The translations under genes and the position numbers were made by a program. From positions 1 to 34,871 of the forward strand of contig JALSHZ010000002.1 of assembly GCA_026981985.1 (NCBI GenBank): 34,871 nt of DNA, in the 5' to 3' direction. Origin of the DNA: Gammaproteobacteria bacterium. GTDB lineage: Bacteria; Pseudomonadota; Gammaproteobacteria; UWMA-0217. The notes below the pieces were generated by a model. That model was not told the origin of the DNA and ran no database searches. It saw only the letters and a program-made list of their open reading frames with translations. This document shows positions 23,945 through 30,620 of this stretch, piece by piece. Each line of letters begins with the position of its first letter. Position 1 is the first letter of the stretch.

Positions 23945-24122
23945 TCAACCGGGACGGCGGGCTATTCGTCTGGCATGCACCGCCATCAACCCGCCTTTCA
24001 TCTGTTTTCCTGGAGCAAAGCGGATCTTCGGTAAAACAAACCATGAAGTCCATCAAGCCACTACCAGATACACTAGGCTAAAATTCCGTCATTCTCAGTT
24101 ATTTCCTTCAAGGATCAACACC

Positions 24123-24656
24123 ATGTCACCACGTCGCGGCAGAAGACTGTTTTCCACTCACCGTGAACCCGAGGTCAAAACACCGCAGTACCCGGTGCAG
24201 GACGGGCATGTGGTGACCATCGACTACACCATCTTCGACGATGAAGGTAATGTGCTTGATACGACACGCGATCGCGGCGTACTCACCTATCTGCACGGCT
24301 CGAACATGCTGCCACCAGGCATTCAACAAGCACTCGAAGGCCTCCACTCCGGGGACAAGATCAGTGATCGCATCATCGCTCCCGACGCCGCCTTTGGCGA
24401 ATACGACGAAAACAAAACCGCCGAATATGAAGCCGCACTGTTTCTCGACGAAGAAGGCGTTGTCGAAGGCAAGATGTACGAAATCCAAACCCGCAGCGGC
24501 ATGAAAATCGTTCGTGTGCTGGAAGTCGACGATCAGATCATCAAAGTCGATCTCAATCACCCGCTGGCCGGCAGGGCACTCCATCTGGACGCCACCATCG
24601 TCAGTGTCAGACCCGCAACAGAAGAAGAGCTAACTAACGGACGCGTGTTTCTGTAG
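24123..24656 (+). CDS. SlyD-like FKBP-type peptidyl-prolyl isomerase
   Basis: The 177-residue protein is an FKBP with the insert-in-flap chaperone domain of the SlyD group: VVTIDYTIFDDEGNVLDTTRD, YLHGSNMLPPGIQQALEGLHSGDK, APDAAFGEYDE, then the flap insert and LNHPLAGRALHLDATIVSVRPATEEE. These proteins assist prolyl isomerisation and folding. A basic 20-residue start (MSPRRGRRLFSTHREPEVK) precedes the usual start and is not a signal peptide. There is no His/Cys-rich nickel tail, so it is not the metal-handling SlyD of enterics. AAGGATC is the ribosome-binding site. Confidence 0.9.
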   Translation: MSPRRGRRLFSTHREPEVKTPQYPVQDGHVVTIDYTIFDDEGNVLDTTRDRGVLTYLHGSNMLPPGIQQALEGLHSGDKISDRIIAPDAAFGEYDENKTAEYEAALFLDEEGVVEGKMYEIQTRSGMKIVRVLEVDDQIIKVDLNHPLAGRALHLDATIVSVRPATEEELTNGRVFL

Positions 24657-24679
24657 ATCAAATTCGCCTGCCAAAGGGT

Positions 24680-25174
24680 TCAACGATACGTCTTACCCGC
24701 ATACTCGATCCAGCCGCCCTGCCTGCGCCCTTGCGGATCGTGATGCGTCCAGTGAATCAAGCCACCCTTGTCATTCCACTCGTAGCGCCCGCGCAGCTTT
24801 ATGCGATCCCCTTTTGCCAACGGAACCTTGGCCGCCAAATCGATATTGTGCGACACCAGCAGGCTCTGACCAGTCGGGCTGCGCACGATAAAGCGCTGAT
24901 GGCGACTGCCATGCAGATCATCGCGCAAGCGCTTCACCACCACCGCCTCGGTTTCAACCCAGACACCCGATATCTGCTGCTGGAATGCCCGCTCCAAGGT
25001 GGTTTGCGCTGACACCCCAGCATCGAGCGGCAACTCGATCGAAAAGTACTGCAGGCTGGAAACGATCGCCAGCAACAGCACCAGCCAGCGCAAACCGCGG
25101 CGCCGTGCCAACCCCTGTAACTGTCTCCACACGATCCTCAACATCACGAACTCGGCCTGATTCGGTCTCAGCAT
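24680..25174 (-). CDS. DUF3465 membrane-anchored protein
   Basis: A protein of up to 164 residues with an N-terminal membrane anchor (about res 28-46, LRWLVLLLAIVSSLQYFSIEL) and a periplasmic OB-like DUF3465 domain: SGVWVETEAVVVKRLRDDLHGSRHQRFIVRSP, HNIDLAAKVPLAKGDRIKLRGRYEWNDKGGLIHWTHHDPQGRRQGGWIEYAGK. The GSRHQRF and IHWTHHDP motifs define the family, whose role is unknown. The start could also be the Met at residue 11 (25144). It converges on the SlyD-like gene and is divergent from cmoA, about 56 bp apart. Confidence 0.87.
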   Translation of the reverse strand: MLRPNQAEFVMLRIVWRQLQGLARRRGLRWLVLLLAIVSSLQYFSIELPLDAGVSAQTTLERAFQQQISGVWVETEAVVVKRLRDDLHGSRHQRFIVRSPTGQSLLVSHNIDLAAKVPLAKGDRIKLRGRYEWNDKGGLIHWTHHDPQGRRQGGWIEYAGKTYR

Positions 25175-25230
25175 ATATCAGGAATAAAAAAGCTGCTGTA
25201 AAATCGGCGCTTTTCCGCTCTGGATCAAGC

Positions 25231-25965
25231 GTGAACAGGCGACCAGCAGACACCCTCTTCAGCCAGACCCCAGCCGACGTCGGCAGCTTCGCTTTCGACG
25301 AAGCGGTAACAGCGGTTTTCGAGGACATGATCAATCGCTCCGTGCCCGGCTATCAAACCATGCTCGGCATGCTCGCGGTGTTTGCGCGCAAGTTCGTGCA
25401 AGCAGACACCGCTGTGTACGACCTCGGCGCATCACTGGGTGCATCGACACTGATGCTGCGAAACCACATCGACGCGCCCAACGCTCGGCTCATTGCCATC
25501 GACAATGCCGAAGCGATGGTGCGCAAGTGCCGCGAAAACCTCGCCCGACACCGCGCTGCGCTGCCGGTCGAAGTCATTCAGGCCGATATTCGGGATATTG
25601 CCTTCGACCCCGCCTCACTCGTGGTAATGAACCTGGTACTCCAGTTCCTCCCACTAGGAGACCGCAGCGCGTTGCTGCAAAAACTCCATGATGCACTGGT
25701 GCCGGGCGGTGCCGTGGTATTGATGGAGAAGGTGCATCTCGACGAACCTGCCGATCGTGAATTCATCAATGCACTGCACCTTGATTTCAAACGCGCCAAT
25801 GGTTACAGCGAACTGGAGATCGCGCGCAAACGCAGCGCACTGGAGAACTTCTTGGTCAGCGAAAGCCTGGCGGCGCATACCAAACGACTGCATGACTGTG
25901 GTTTCAGCCAGGTTCACCACTGGTTCTCCTGTCTCAATTTCGCAGCACTGGTGGCCATCAGGTGA
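25231..25965 (+). CDS. cmoA: Carboxy-S-adenosyl-L-methionine synthase CmoA
   Basis: CmoA makes carboxy-SAM from SAM and prephenate for the wobble uridine (cmo5U34) of tRNA. The sequence aligns throughout with E. coli CmoA: DTLFSQTPADVGSFAFDEAV, MINRSVPGYQTML, VYDLGASLGASTLMLRNHI (SAM motif I), LIAIDNAEAMV, VIQADIRDIAF, and LHLDFKRANGYSELEIARKRSALENFL. The start is GTG 25231, giving 244 residues; the frame is open upstream but not conserved. The TGA overlaps the cmoB GTG (GTGA), so the two are one operon. Confidence 0.96.
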   Translation: MNRRPADTLFSQTPADVGSFAFDEAVTAVFEDMINRSVPGYQTMLGMLAVFARKFVQADTAVYDLGASLGASTLMLRNHIDAPNARLIAIDNAEAMVRKCRENLARHRAALPVEVIQADIRDIAFDPASLVVMNLVLQFLPLGDRSALLQKLHDALVPGGAVVLMEKVHLDEPADREFINALHLDFKRANGYSELEIARKRSALENFLVSESLAAHTKRLHDCGFSQVHHWFSCLNFAALVAIR

Positions 25966-26936
25966 TCGAATACGACGAACTGCTTGAATCGATGCAAAAA
26001 GGCCATTTGCGGCCATGGTCAAAACATCTGCCAGCACAACTCGAAGCGGCCTTCTCTCCATCGAACCACGGCGACATTCCGGCCTGGAAGGAACTCTTGC
26101 ATAACCTGCCGGAGAAAGCGGCATCGCAGATTTCGCTCGACAACGCCGTGGTCACGATCGGCAGTGCAGCAGAGCTTTCCGCAGCGCAGCAAAAGGCGCT
26201 TCATGCGTCATTACAAGACCTGACCCCGTGGAGGAAAGGGCCGTATTCGGTGTTTGGGATTGAGATCGATACCGAATGGCGCTCGGACTGGAAATGGGAT
26301 CGCCTGATGCCGCATATCTCGTCACTGCAGGATAGGCTGGTGCTGGATGTCGGCTGCGGCAGTGGCTACCACTGCTGGCGCATGCTGGGTGCGGGAGCGC
26401 ATCGCGTCATCGGTATCGATCCTGCCATGCTGTTCGTGTTCCAGTTTCTGGCCCTGAAACGCTTTACCACTGGGTTGGCAATCGACGTACTGCCGCTGCC
26501 GCTGGAATCAGTGCCACCCAATCTACAGGCCTTCGACACGGTGTTTTCAATGGGCGTGCTCTATCACCGCCGTTCGCCGATCGATCACCTCTTGCAGCTC
26601 CGCGACTGCCTGCGCCCGGGTGGTGAGCTGGTGCTGGAGACGCTGGTGGTCGAAGGGCCGGAAGGTTATGCGCTGATGCCCAAGGATCGCTACGCACGCA
26701 TGCGCAACGTCTGGTTCTTGCCGTCGATTGCCACCACGATACAGTGGCTGCAACGCTGTCGCTTTACCAATGTTCGCTGCGTGGACGATGACATGACATC
26801 GATCGATGAGCAACGTCGAACCGAATGGATGCCATCGGAGTCCCTGGTAGACTTTCTGATGCCAGACGACCCGACACTGACGATCGAGGGTTATCCAGCA
26901 CCCAGGCGTGCCGTTTTCCTGGCCACTCGGAAGTAG
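25962..26936 (+). CDS. cmoB: tRNA U34 carboxymethyltransferase CmoB
   Basis: CmoB transfers the carboxymethyl group from carboxy-SAM to 5-hydroxyuridine at tRNA position 34. The 324-residue sequence has the family landmarks LTPWRKGPYSVFGIEIDTEWRSDWKWDRLMPH, VLDVGCGSGYHCWRMLGAGA (SAM motif), FDTVFSMGVLYHRRSP and RRTEWMPSESLVDFL, ending in EGYPAPRRAVFLA. The length is the same as in E. coli to within one residue. It starts with GTG 25962 inside the cmoA stop. No third gene follows closely. Confidence 0.96.
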   Translation: MIEYDELLESMQKGHLRPWSKHLPAQLEAAFSPSNHGDIPAWKELLHNLPEKAASQISLDNAVVTIGSAAELSAAQQKALHASLQDLTPWRKGPYSVFGIEIDTEWRSDWKWDRLMPHISSLQDRLVLDVGCGSGYHCWRMLGAGAHRVIGIDPAMLFVFQFLALKRFTTGLAIDVLPLPLESVPPNLQAFDTVFSMGVLYHRRSPIDHLLQLRDCLRPGGELVLETLVVEGPEGYALMPKDRYARMRNVWFLPSIATTIQWLQRCRFTNVRCVDDDMTSIDEQRRTEWMPSESLVDFLMPDDPTLTIEGYPAPRRAVFLATRK

Positions 26937-27091
26937 GTTCTAAAACCGACGCCCCCGGGCGAGCACCAGATTGTTTCTAGCCTGTCACAACGGATCCGGC
27001 TATACTTGATACCCAGCCGTCAGTCGCAGAAAACACCCCCCTCAGCAAGGCTGTGACGTCTCGTGCAGAATCAGCCACTTGGCGACGATAC

Positions 27092-27097
27092 TATAAT
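27092..27097 (+). promoter_or_regulatory. TATAAT just upstream of the EF-hand lipoprotein start
   Basis: A perfect TATAAT lies only 4 bases before ATG 27102, so transcription would begin at or inside the start codons (ATGATG). No good -35 or TG extension was found. It may be a leaderless promoter or coincidence. Confidence 0.3.
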
Positions 27098-27101
27098 AAC
27101 C

Positions 27102-27446
27102 ATGATGAGACTCCTCAGGAATAATAGAATCAGAACAGCAGTTTTCAGCGCGGCTATCGTGTCGCTTCTGTCTGCTTGTGATCAAGGATCTCCCGTCAAC
27201 CTGCATCAGAAGAGCCTCCCCCAGCCATTGTCCCAGTCGGAAACACTGACCAGTCTGGCTGCTGGCGGCTGCGTGGCCGGGGGGCTTCGCCTCTACCACG
27301 GCTTGGACTTCAATGGCGATGGTAAGCTGGGTGTCTACGAACGTCATCGCCAGGAAGTGATCTGCAACCCATCACCACTCGACACTACCTCAACCAACGG
27401 CGTGGCTTTGAGCAAGCCCAAGGTAATGTTGCCGGAAGACGGCTAG
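27102..27446 (+). CDS. Small lipoprotein with EF-hand-like Ca-binding loop
   Basis: A 114-residue protein from ATG 27102 (MMRLLRNNRIRTAVFSAAIV). The N-terminal signal ends in LLSAC, a lipobox, so Cys would be lipidated and the protein anchored in the outer or inner membrane. The mature part has GGCVAGGLRLYHGLDFNGDGKLGVYERHRQEVIC, in which DFNGDGKL resembles an EF-hand/calcium loop bracketed by two Cys; the layout resembles the short calcium-loop repeat called DUF7151 (from memory, not verified). The rest is low-complexity Ser/Pro. The function is unknown. It is monocistronic, convergent with the hemerythrin gene 23 bp away. Confidence 0.7.
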   Translation: MMRLLRNNRIRTAVFSAAIVSLLSACDQGSPVNLHQKSLPQPLSQSETLTSLAAGGCVAGGLRLYHGLDFNGDGKLGVYERHRQEVICNPSPLDTTSTNGVALSKPKVMLPEDG

Positions 27447-27469
27447 CCCAAATTTCTTACTGGGTCTTG

Positions 27470-28024
27470 CTACTTAATGATCCGCTGATAAAGTGCGTCG
27501 TAAGCCTGCCGTGCTTCATCATCAAACAGCGGATCAACAGCTGAAACCCTGGATTGTAATAGGTGCGCCCAGTCTGCCTTGCCAAGCGTATCGAGCAGCA
27601 TCGGAAAGATCTTCGTCTCTTCGCGCCACATATGGGCCTTTTGCATCGTCAGGTAGCCCTCGATTTCGCTGATCAGGCTGTCCCTGTTCAACATACCATC
27701 GGCAAAAATCTCATCGAGCTGGCGCTTTAGTCCGGCTGTCTTGCCGGTGATCTCTGCATGTTCAAGTTCCAATCCTTGCAGGGCTGGTATCGCCGTCGCG
27801 CAAACATCGCGGCAGTAACGATAGATGATGTCTTCACGCGGATGATGTACAAGATCTGAGTACGCTTCGAAATATTCAAAACTGTCCGCCAGCCGCTTCC
27901 AGTTTTCCGATTCACCACGCCGGATCTTCTGCAGCTCATCCTCAAGCGCCGATATGATGCGGGTGAAAATCCGGTGATCCCGGTGCAACTCAGCCAGAAT
28001 TGCGGGATAGTCCGAGTCTGTCAT
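27470..28024 (-). CDS. Hemerythrin-domain protein
   Basis: The protein has 184 residues from ATG 28024, all helical, with the hemerythrin-like HHE pattern: LHRDHRIFTRIISALEDEL, LVHHPREDIIYRYC, LELEHAEITGKTAGLKRQLDEIF and KAHMWREETKIFPMLLDTLGKADW. The His and Glu residues fit a diiron centre (ligands in HRDH, HHPRED, EHAE and HMWREE). Such cytosolic proteins sense or scavenge O2 or NO, or deliver iron. The next gene is a divergent periplasmic protein 201 bp away. The role in this organism is unknown. Confidence 0.88.
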   Translation of the reverse strand: MTDSDYPAILAELHRDHRIFTRIISALEDELQKIRRGESENWKRLADSFEYFEAYSDLVHHPREDIIYRYCRDVCATAIPALQGLELEHAEITGKTAGLKRQLDEIFADGMLNRDSLISEIEGYLTMQKAHMWREETKIFPMLLDTLGKADWAHLLQSRVSAVDPLFDDEARQAYDALYQRIIK

Positions 28025-28225
28025 GGGCCTTCTCACAGTTACAGCCGACCGCTCCAGCTTGCTACCGCATCAGGAAACATTATTTGATATTTGTCACTAC
28101 ACCCGTTGATTGACTGCCTTTACCAATTAACAATAAGATACGCGCAACACCAAATACTCGGCTTGCACTATACCTCTTAACTCATTAGATTATATAGATA
28201 TACCAGAACTATCAGGTCATCGATT

Positions 28226-28594
28226 ATGAACAAACGCGTATTTATCACCTGCAGCACCCTCATCGCTACGCTGTCGGCAGCCCCCCTCTTCTCCGCCGGA
28301 ATGACCGAGGATCAGGTCGCCATCAAGATGGCGGAAAGCATGGAAAAATTCTATGGCAAAAATATCAGCGACGTCAGCAACTATCTGAAGCGCGAATATG
28401 GGGTCAGCAAGCCCATGAGAGAAGATGCATCACAGGTCACCTATATGGTGCCTGTCAGCGATCCATTGTGCGGAAGCGTCGCCCTGGACACCGACGGCAA
28501 GAAAGTCGTCGGTCTGCAAACCATGGCGTGGGATCGTAAAGGCGATGATGCCTATGGCGAAGCCTGTGACAAGGCTTTCAAGCACGGAAAATAA
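28226..28594 (+). CDS. Small periplasmic protein of unknown function
   Basis: A 122-residue protein with a signal peptide (MNKRVFITCSTLIATLSAAP, cleaved probably after FSA) and a small acidic mature domain (GMTEDQVAIKMAESMEKFYG, then ISDVSNYLKREYGVSKP and SDPLCGSVALDTDGKK, VVGLQTMAWDRKGDDAYGEACDKAF). Two Cys in the mature part (in DPLCG and GEACD) may pair. I do not recognise the family. The 28100-28220 leader is AT-rich; TTGCAC (28163-28168) and TAGATT (28186-28191) 17 bp apart are a weak promoter candidate. A strong hairpin follows the stop. Confidence 0.72.
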   Translation: MNKRVFITCSTLIATLSAAPLFSAGMTEDQVAIKMAESMEKFYGKNISDVSNYLKREYGVSKPMREDASQVTYMVPVSDPLCGSVALDTDGKKVVGLQTMAWDRKGDDAYGEACDKAFKHGK

Positions 28595-28599
28595 CCCTA

Positions 28600-28625
28600 T
28601 GCCAGGCCGGGAACCCGGCCTGGCA
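28600..28625. terminator. Perfect 12-bp stem hairpin between convergent genes
   Basis: TGCCAGGCCGGG-AA-CCCGGCCTGGCA is a perfect inverted repeat with a 2-base centre, just after the periplasmic-protein stop and 4 bp before the end of the convergent gene. There is no long T run on either side, but the position between converging genes suggests a shared bidirectional terminator. Confidence 0.7.
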
Positions 28626-28628
28626 ATA

Positions 28629-29153
28629 TCACTCGACTGACGTCTGATCCGTCACGTCCGGCAACCCATTGGAGCCGGCGCCATCAAGCTCGGGTGCTGT
28701 TTTCGCCTTCGCGCCAAGCAGTATCGCGCCGAGGGATTGCCTGGAAATCGCCGCAACCTTGTCCCGGCTCAGGCTCCGCTCGCAATACAACAGGGTTTCC
28801 AGCAAGTTTTCGTCTTGATAAAGAATGTCTTCATCGGCTGGCTGGAACGGTCTGCCGAAAGACACCCTGGCGATCTGCCCCATATTGATACCACGACCAT
28901 CGTCCAGCAGTAGTAGATGCGGAAAGATGCCGCGTGCCGGATCGGGGCGCGGGAATTCAATCACGTCGAGCAACTCGAACGCACGATTCTCGATGGTCAC
29001 CGACAAGTTGATCTCACTGGCACGTACCTCGGCGAGATAGATCTTTTTGCCAAGCGCTGCCTTGAGCTGCTCGATCTGTCGCCAGTAAGCGGCGTCAGGC
29101 CAGACTTTTCCCGACGCGTCGACAGTTTCCGGCGGCAGTGACAGATCACTCAT
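28629..29153 (-). CDS. Conserved hypothetical protein, downstream of gcvR
   Basis: I do not recognise this 174-residue soluble protein. It has no signal peptide or membrane helix. It includes a central segment (AALGKKIYLAEVRASEINLSVTIENRAFELLDVIEFPRPDPARGIFPHLLLLDDGRGINMG), which looks like a compact alpha-beta domain, then QIARVSFGRPFQPADEDILYQDENLLETLLYCERSLSR. The C-terminus is low-complexity (Ala/Pro/Gly). Its start overlaps the gcvR stop (ATGA), so the genes are coupled. A role linked to GcvR is possible but not supported further. Confidence 0.72.
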   Translation of the reverse strand: MSDLSLPPETVDASGKVWPDAAYWRQIEQLKAALGKKIYLAEVRASEINLSVTIENRAFELLDVIEFPRPDPARGIFPHLLLLDDGRGINMGQIARVSFGRPFQPADEDILYQDENLLETLLYCERSLSRDKVAAISRQSLGAILLGAKAKTAPELDGAGSNGLPDVTDQTSVE

Positions 29154-29680
29154 CCGGCAACCGGCTCGATCATCGCGTCGATCAGCTGATCATCACAGTA
29201 CTCGACGAATTCATTGCGCAATAGGGAAAGTCGGTTCCCTGCCGCGATATCGACCATCATCTCCATAGAGAACATCGGCGCTCCTGTATGCGCCGCGGCA
29301 TAGGTACGGGTACTCAACTCGCGAATATTGATCCCCCGCGAAGCGAAAAAATCGGTGACTGAATGCACGATGCCCGGCTGATCCATCGCCACAACGGTCA
29401 CCTCATACGGCATCGTCCGCTCGCCCTCGGGCCTTGGCGTTGTCTCCTTGCCGGAGATAGTCAGGCCGGTTTGCTGACTGATCTGCGGCAGTGCCTGCTG
29501 CAGCTTGTCGATGACCGCCTCGTCAGCGGACACCAGCAGAATCATTGCGAACTCGCCACCGAGCAGCGCCATGCGGCTTTCATCGATATTCGCGCCCAAT
29601 TCGAGCATCGACTCGGACAAAGTATTGACGAGGCCGGGGCGATCTTCACCGACAGCGGAAATGACCAGAAAACGTGTCAT
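29150..29680 (-). CDS. gcvR: Glycine cleavage system repressor-like protein GcvR
   Basis: A 176-residue protein with two ACT domains: the first, FLVISAVGEDRPGLVNTLSESMLELGANIDESRMALLGGEFAMILL, and the second, YEVTVVAMDQPGIVHSVTDFFASRGINIRELSTRTYAAAHTGAPMF. This matches GcvR, which in E. coli binds GcvA and blocks activation of the glycine cleavage operon when glycine is low. No gcvA or gcv operon is in the window, so the partner cannot be checked. AAGGTGAACCC is the ribosome-binding site. It overlaps the hypothetical gene downstream by 4 bp. Confidence 0.87.
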   Translation of the reverse strand: MTRFLVISAVGEDRPGLVNTLSESMLELGANIDESRMALLGGEFAMILLVSADEAVIDKLQQALPQISQQTGLTISGKETTPRPEGERTMPYEVTVVAMDQPGIVHSVTDFFASRGINIRELSTRTYAAAHTGAPMFSMEMMVDIAAGNRLSLLRNEFVEYCDDQLIDAMIEPVAG

Positions 29681-29736
29681 GGGTTCACCTTGGGTTGTAT
29701 TGAATGAGGTATCTTCAATGGTCGAAGCCTCATTGG

Positions 29737-30420
29737 CTAACTGCTCTGCACCACCTTATCCAACCGCGCCACCAACTCGTCCGACAGCTTCAATTCACGC
29801 GCCAATGATTTGAGGTAGATCCGTTCCGGAATGTTGTCGACATCAACCACCATCCGCGAAGCGAGGTAGATTTCCACTGCGGCTTCCGGGTCGTCCACCC
29901 CTTCGACCACATCGTGGATATTCAGCGGCTTGTCGAGCTCGCTGGCAATAAAGTCCGTGGCGCCATCGACCAGATTCATCTCGGCAATCTGCTGGTCGAT
30001 ACGTTTTTTCTCTTCTTCGTCGATATGGCCATCTGCCTTGGCAGCGGCAATCATGGCGCGGATAATTTGCGCACTGCGCCTATTCAGTGCCTCACCGTCA
30101 AGCTGATCCAGCGGTTTGCCTGCCGGCGCCTGCCCACTGCCTTGCGCCCAATCCTGATAAGCCTTCCATGCCATCCCGCCTAGCGCGGCAACGCTGCCAA
30201 GCTTCAACGCGGTACCTGTTACGGCGCGTCCTCCGCGTGTTCCCAGCAATAACGCCAGCGCGCCAGCGGCAACCGCGCCCTTCTTCATGCCATCGAGCAT
30301 GGCATCGCGTTGCTCGCCCTCGGCCGGAATATTCAGCTTCTCTTCGGCTATATCCCGCCCCTTGTCCAGCAGCGTCTGCCCTGATTGCAGCAATTGCTCC
30401 AATAGTGCTTTGGTATCCAT
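29737..30420 (-). CDS. DUF533 (YebE-like) TerB-fold membrane protein
   Basis: A 227-residue protein: an N-terminal helical region (MDTKALLEQLLQSGQTLLDK), a Gly/Ala-rich membrane segment (about res 48-86, GAVAAGALALLLGTRGG, then LKLGSVAALGGMAWKAYQDW), and a C-terminal TerB-like domain (about 110-225). This includes IRAMIAAAKADGHIDEEEKKRIDQQI, whose acidic loop is typical of the DUF533/TerB fold, and VEIYLASRMVVDVDNIPERIYLKSLARELKL. The role is unknown; the enteric YebE is induced by envelope or heat stress. GAGGAG before ATG 30420 is a good ribosome-binding site. Confidence 0.88.
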   Translation of the reverse strand: MDTKALLEQLLQSGQTLLDKGRDIAEEKLNIPAEGEQRDAMLDGMKKGAVAAGALALLLGTRGGRAVTGTALKLGSVAALGGMAWKAYQDWAQGSGQAPAGKPLDQLDGEALNRRSAQIIRAMIAAAKADGHIDEEEKKRIDQQIAEMNLVDGATDFIASELDKPLNIHDVVEGVDDPEAAVEIYLASRMVVDVDNIPERIYLKSLARELKLSDELVARLDKVVQSS

Positions 30421-30620
30421 CGTCGACTCCTCATGTACTGCATATGGTCATGCGCCCAGTTTACCGCTTCACGCGAAGAACGCCCATTGGTCACCAACTG
30501 GATATCTCTCGGCGCTGATGAACCAGGCCAGCCCTGAGAATTCCCTGCCCCCCCGATTTTATCAAGCCAAGCAGGGGAAAAATCCGTAAACTACCCGGTC
30601 CTGTTACCGATAGAAAAGCC

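Noticed and set aside
28084..28097. Possible FNR box TTGAT-ATTT-GTCAC near the hemerythrin gene
   Set aside because: The second half matches only 3 of 5 positions; too weak to call as a regulatory site.
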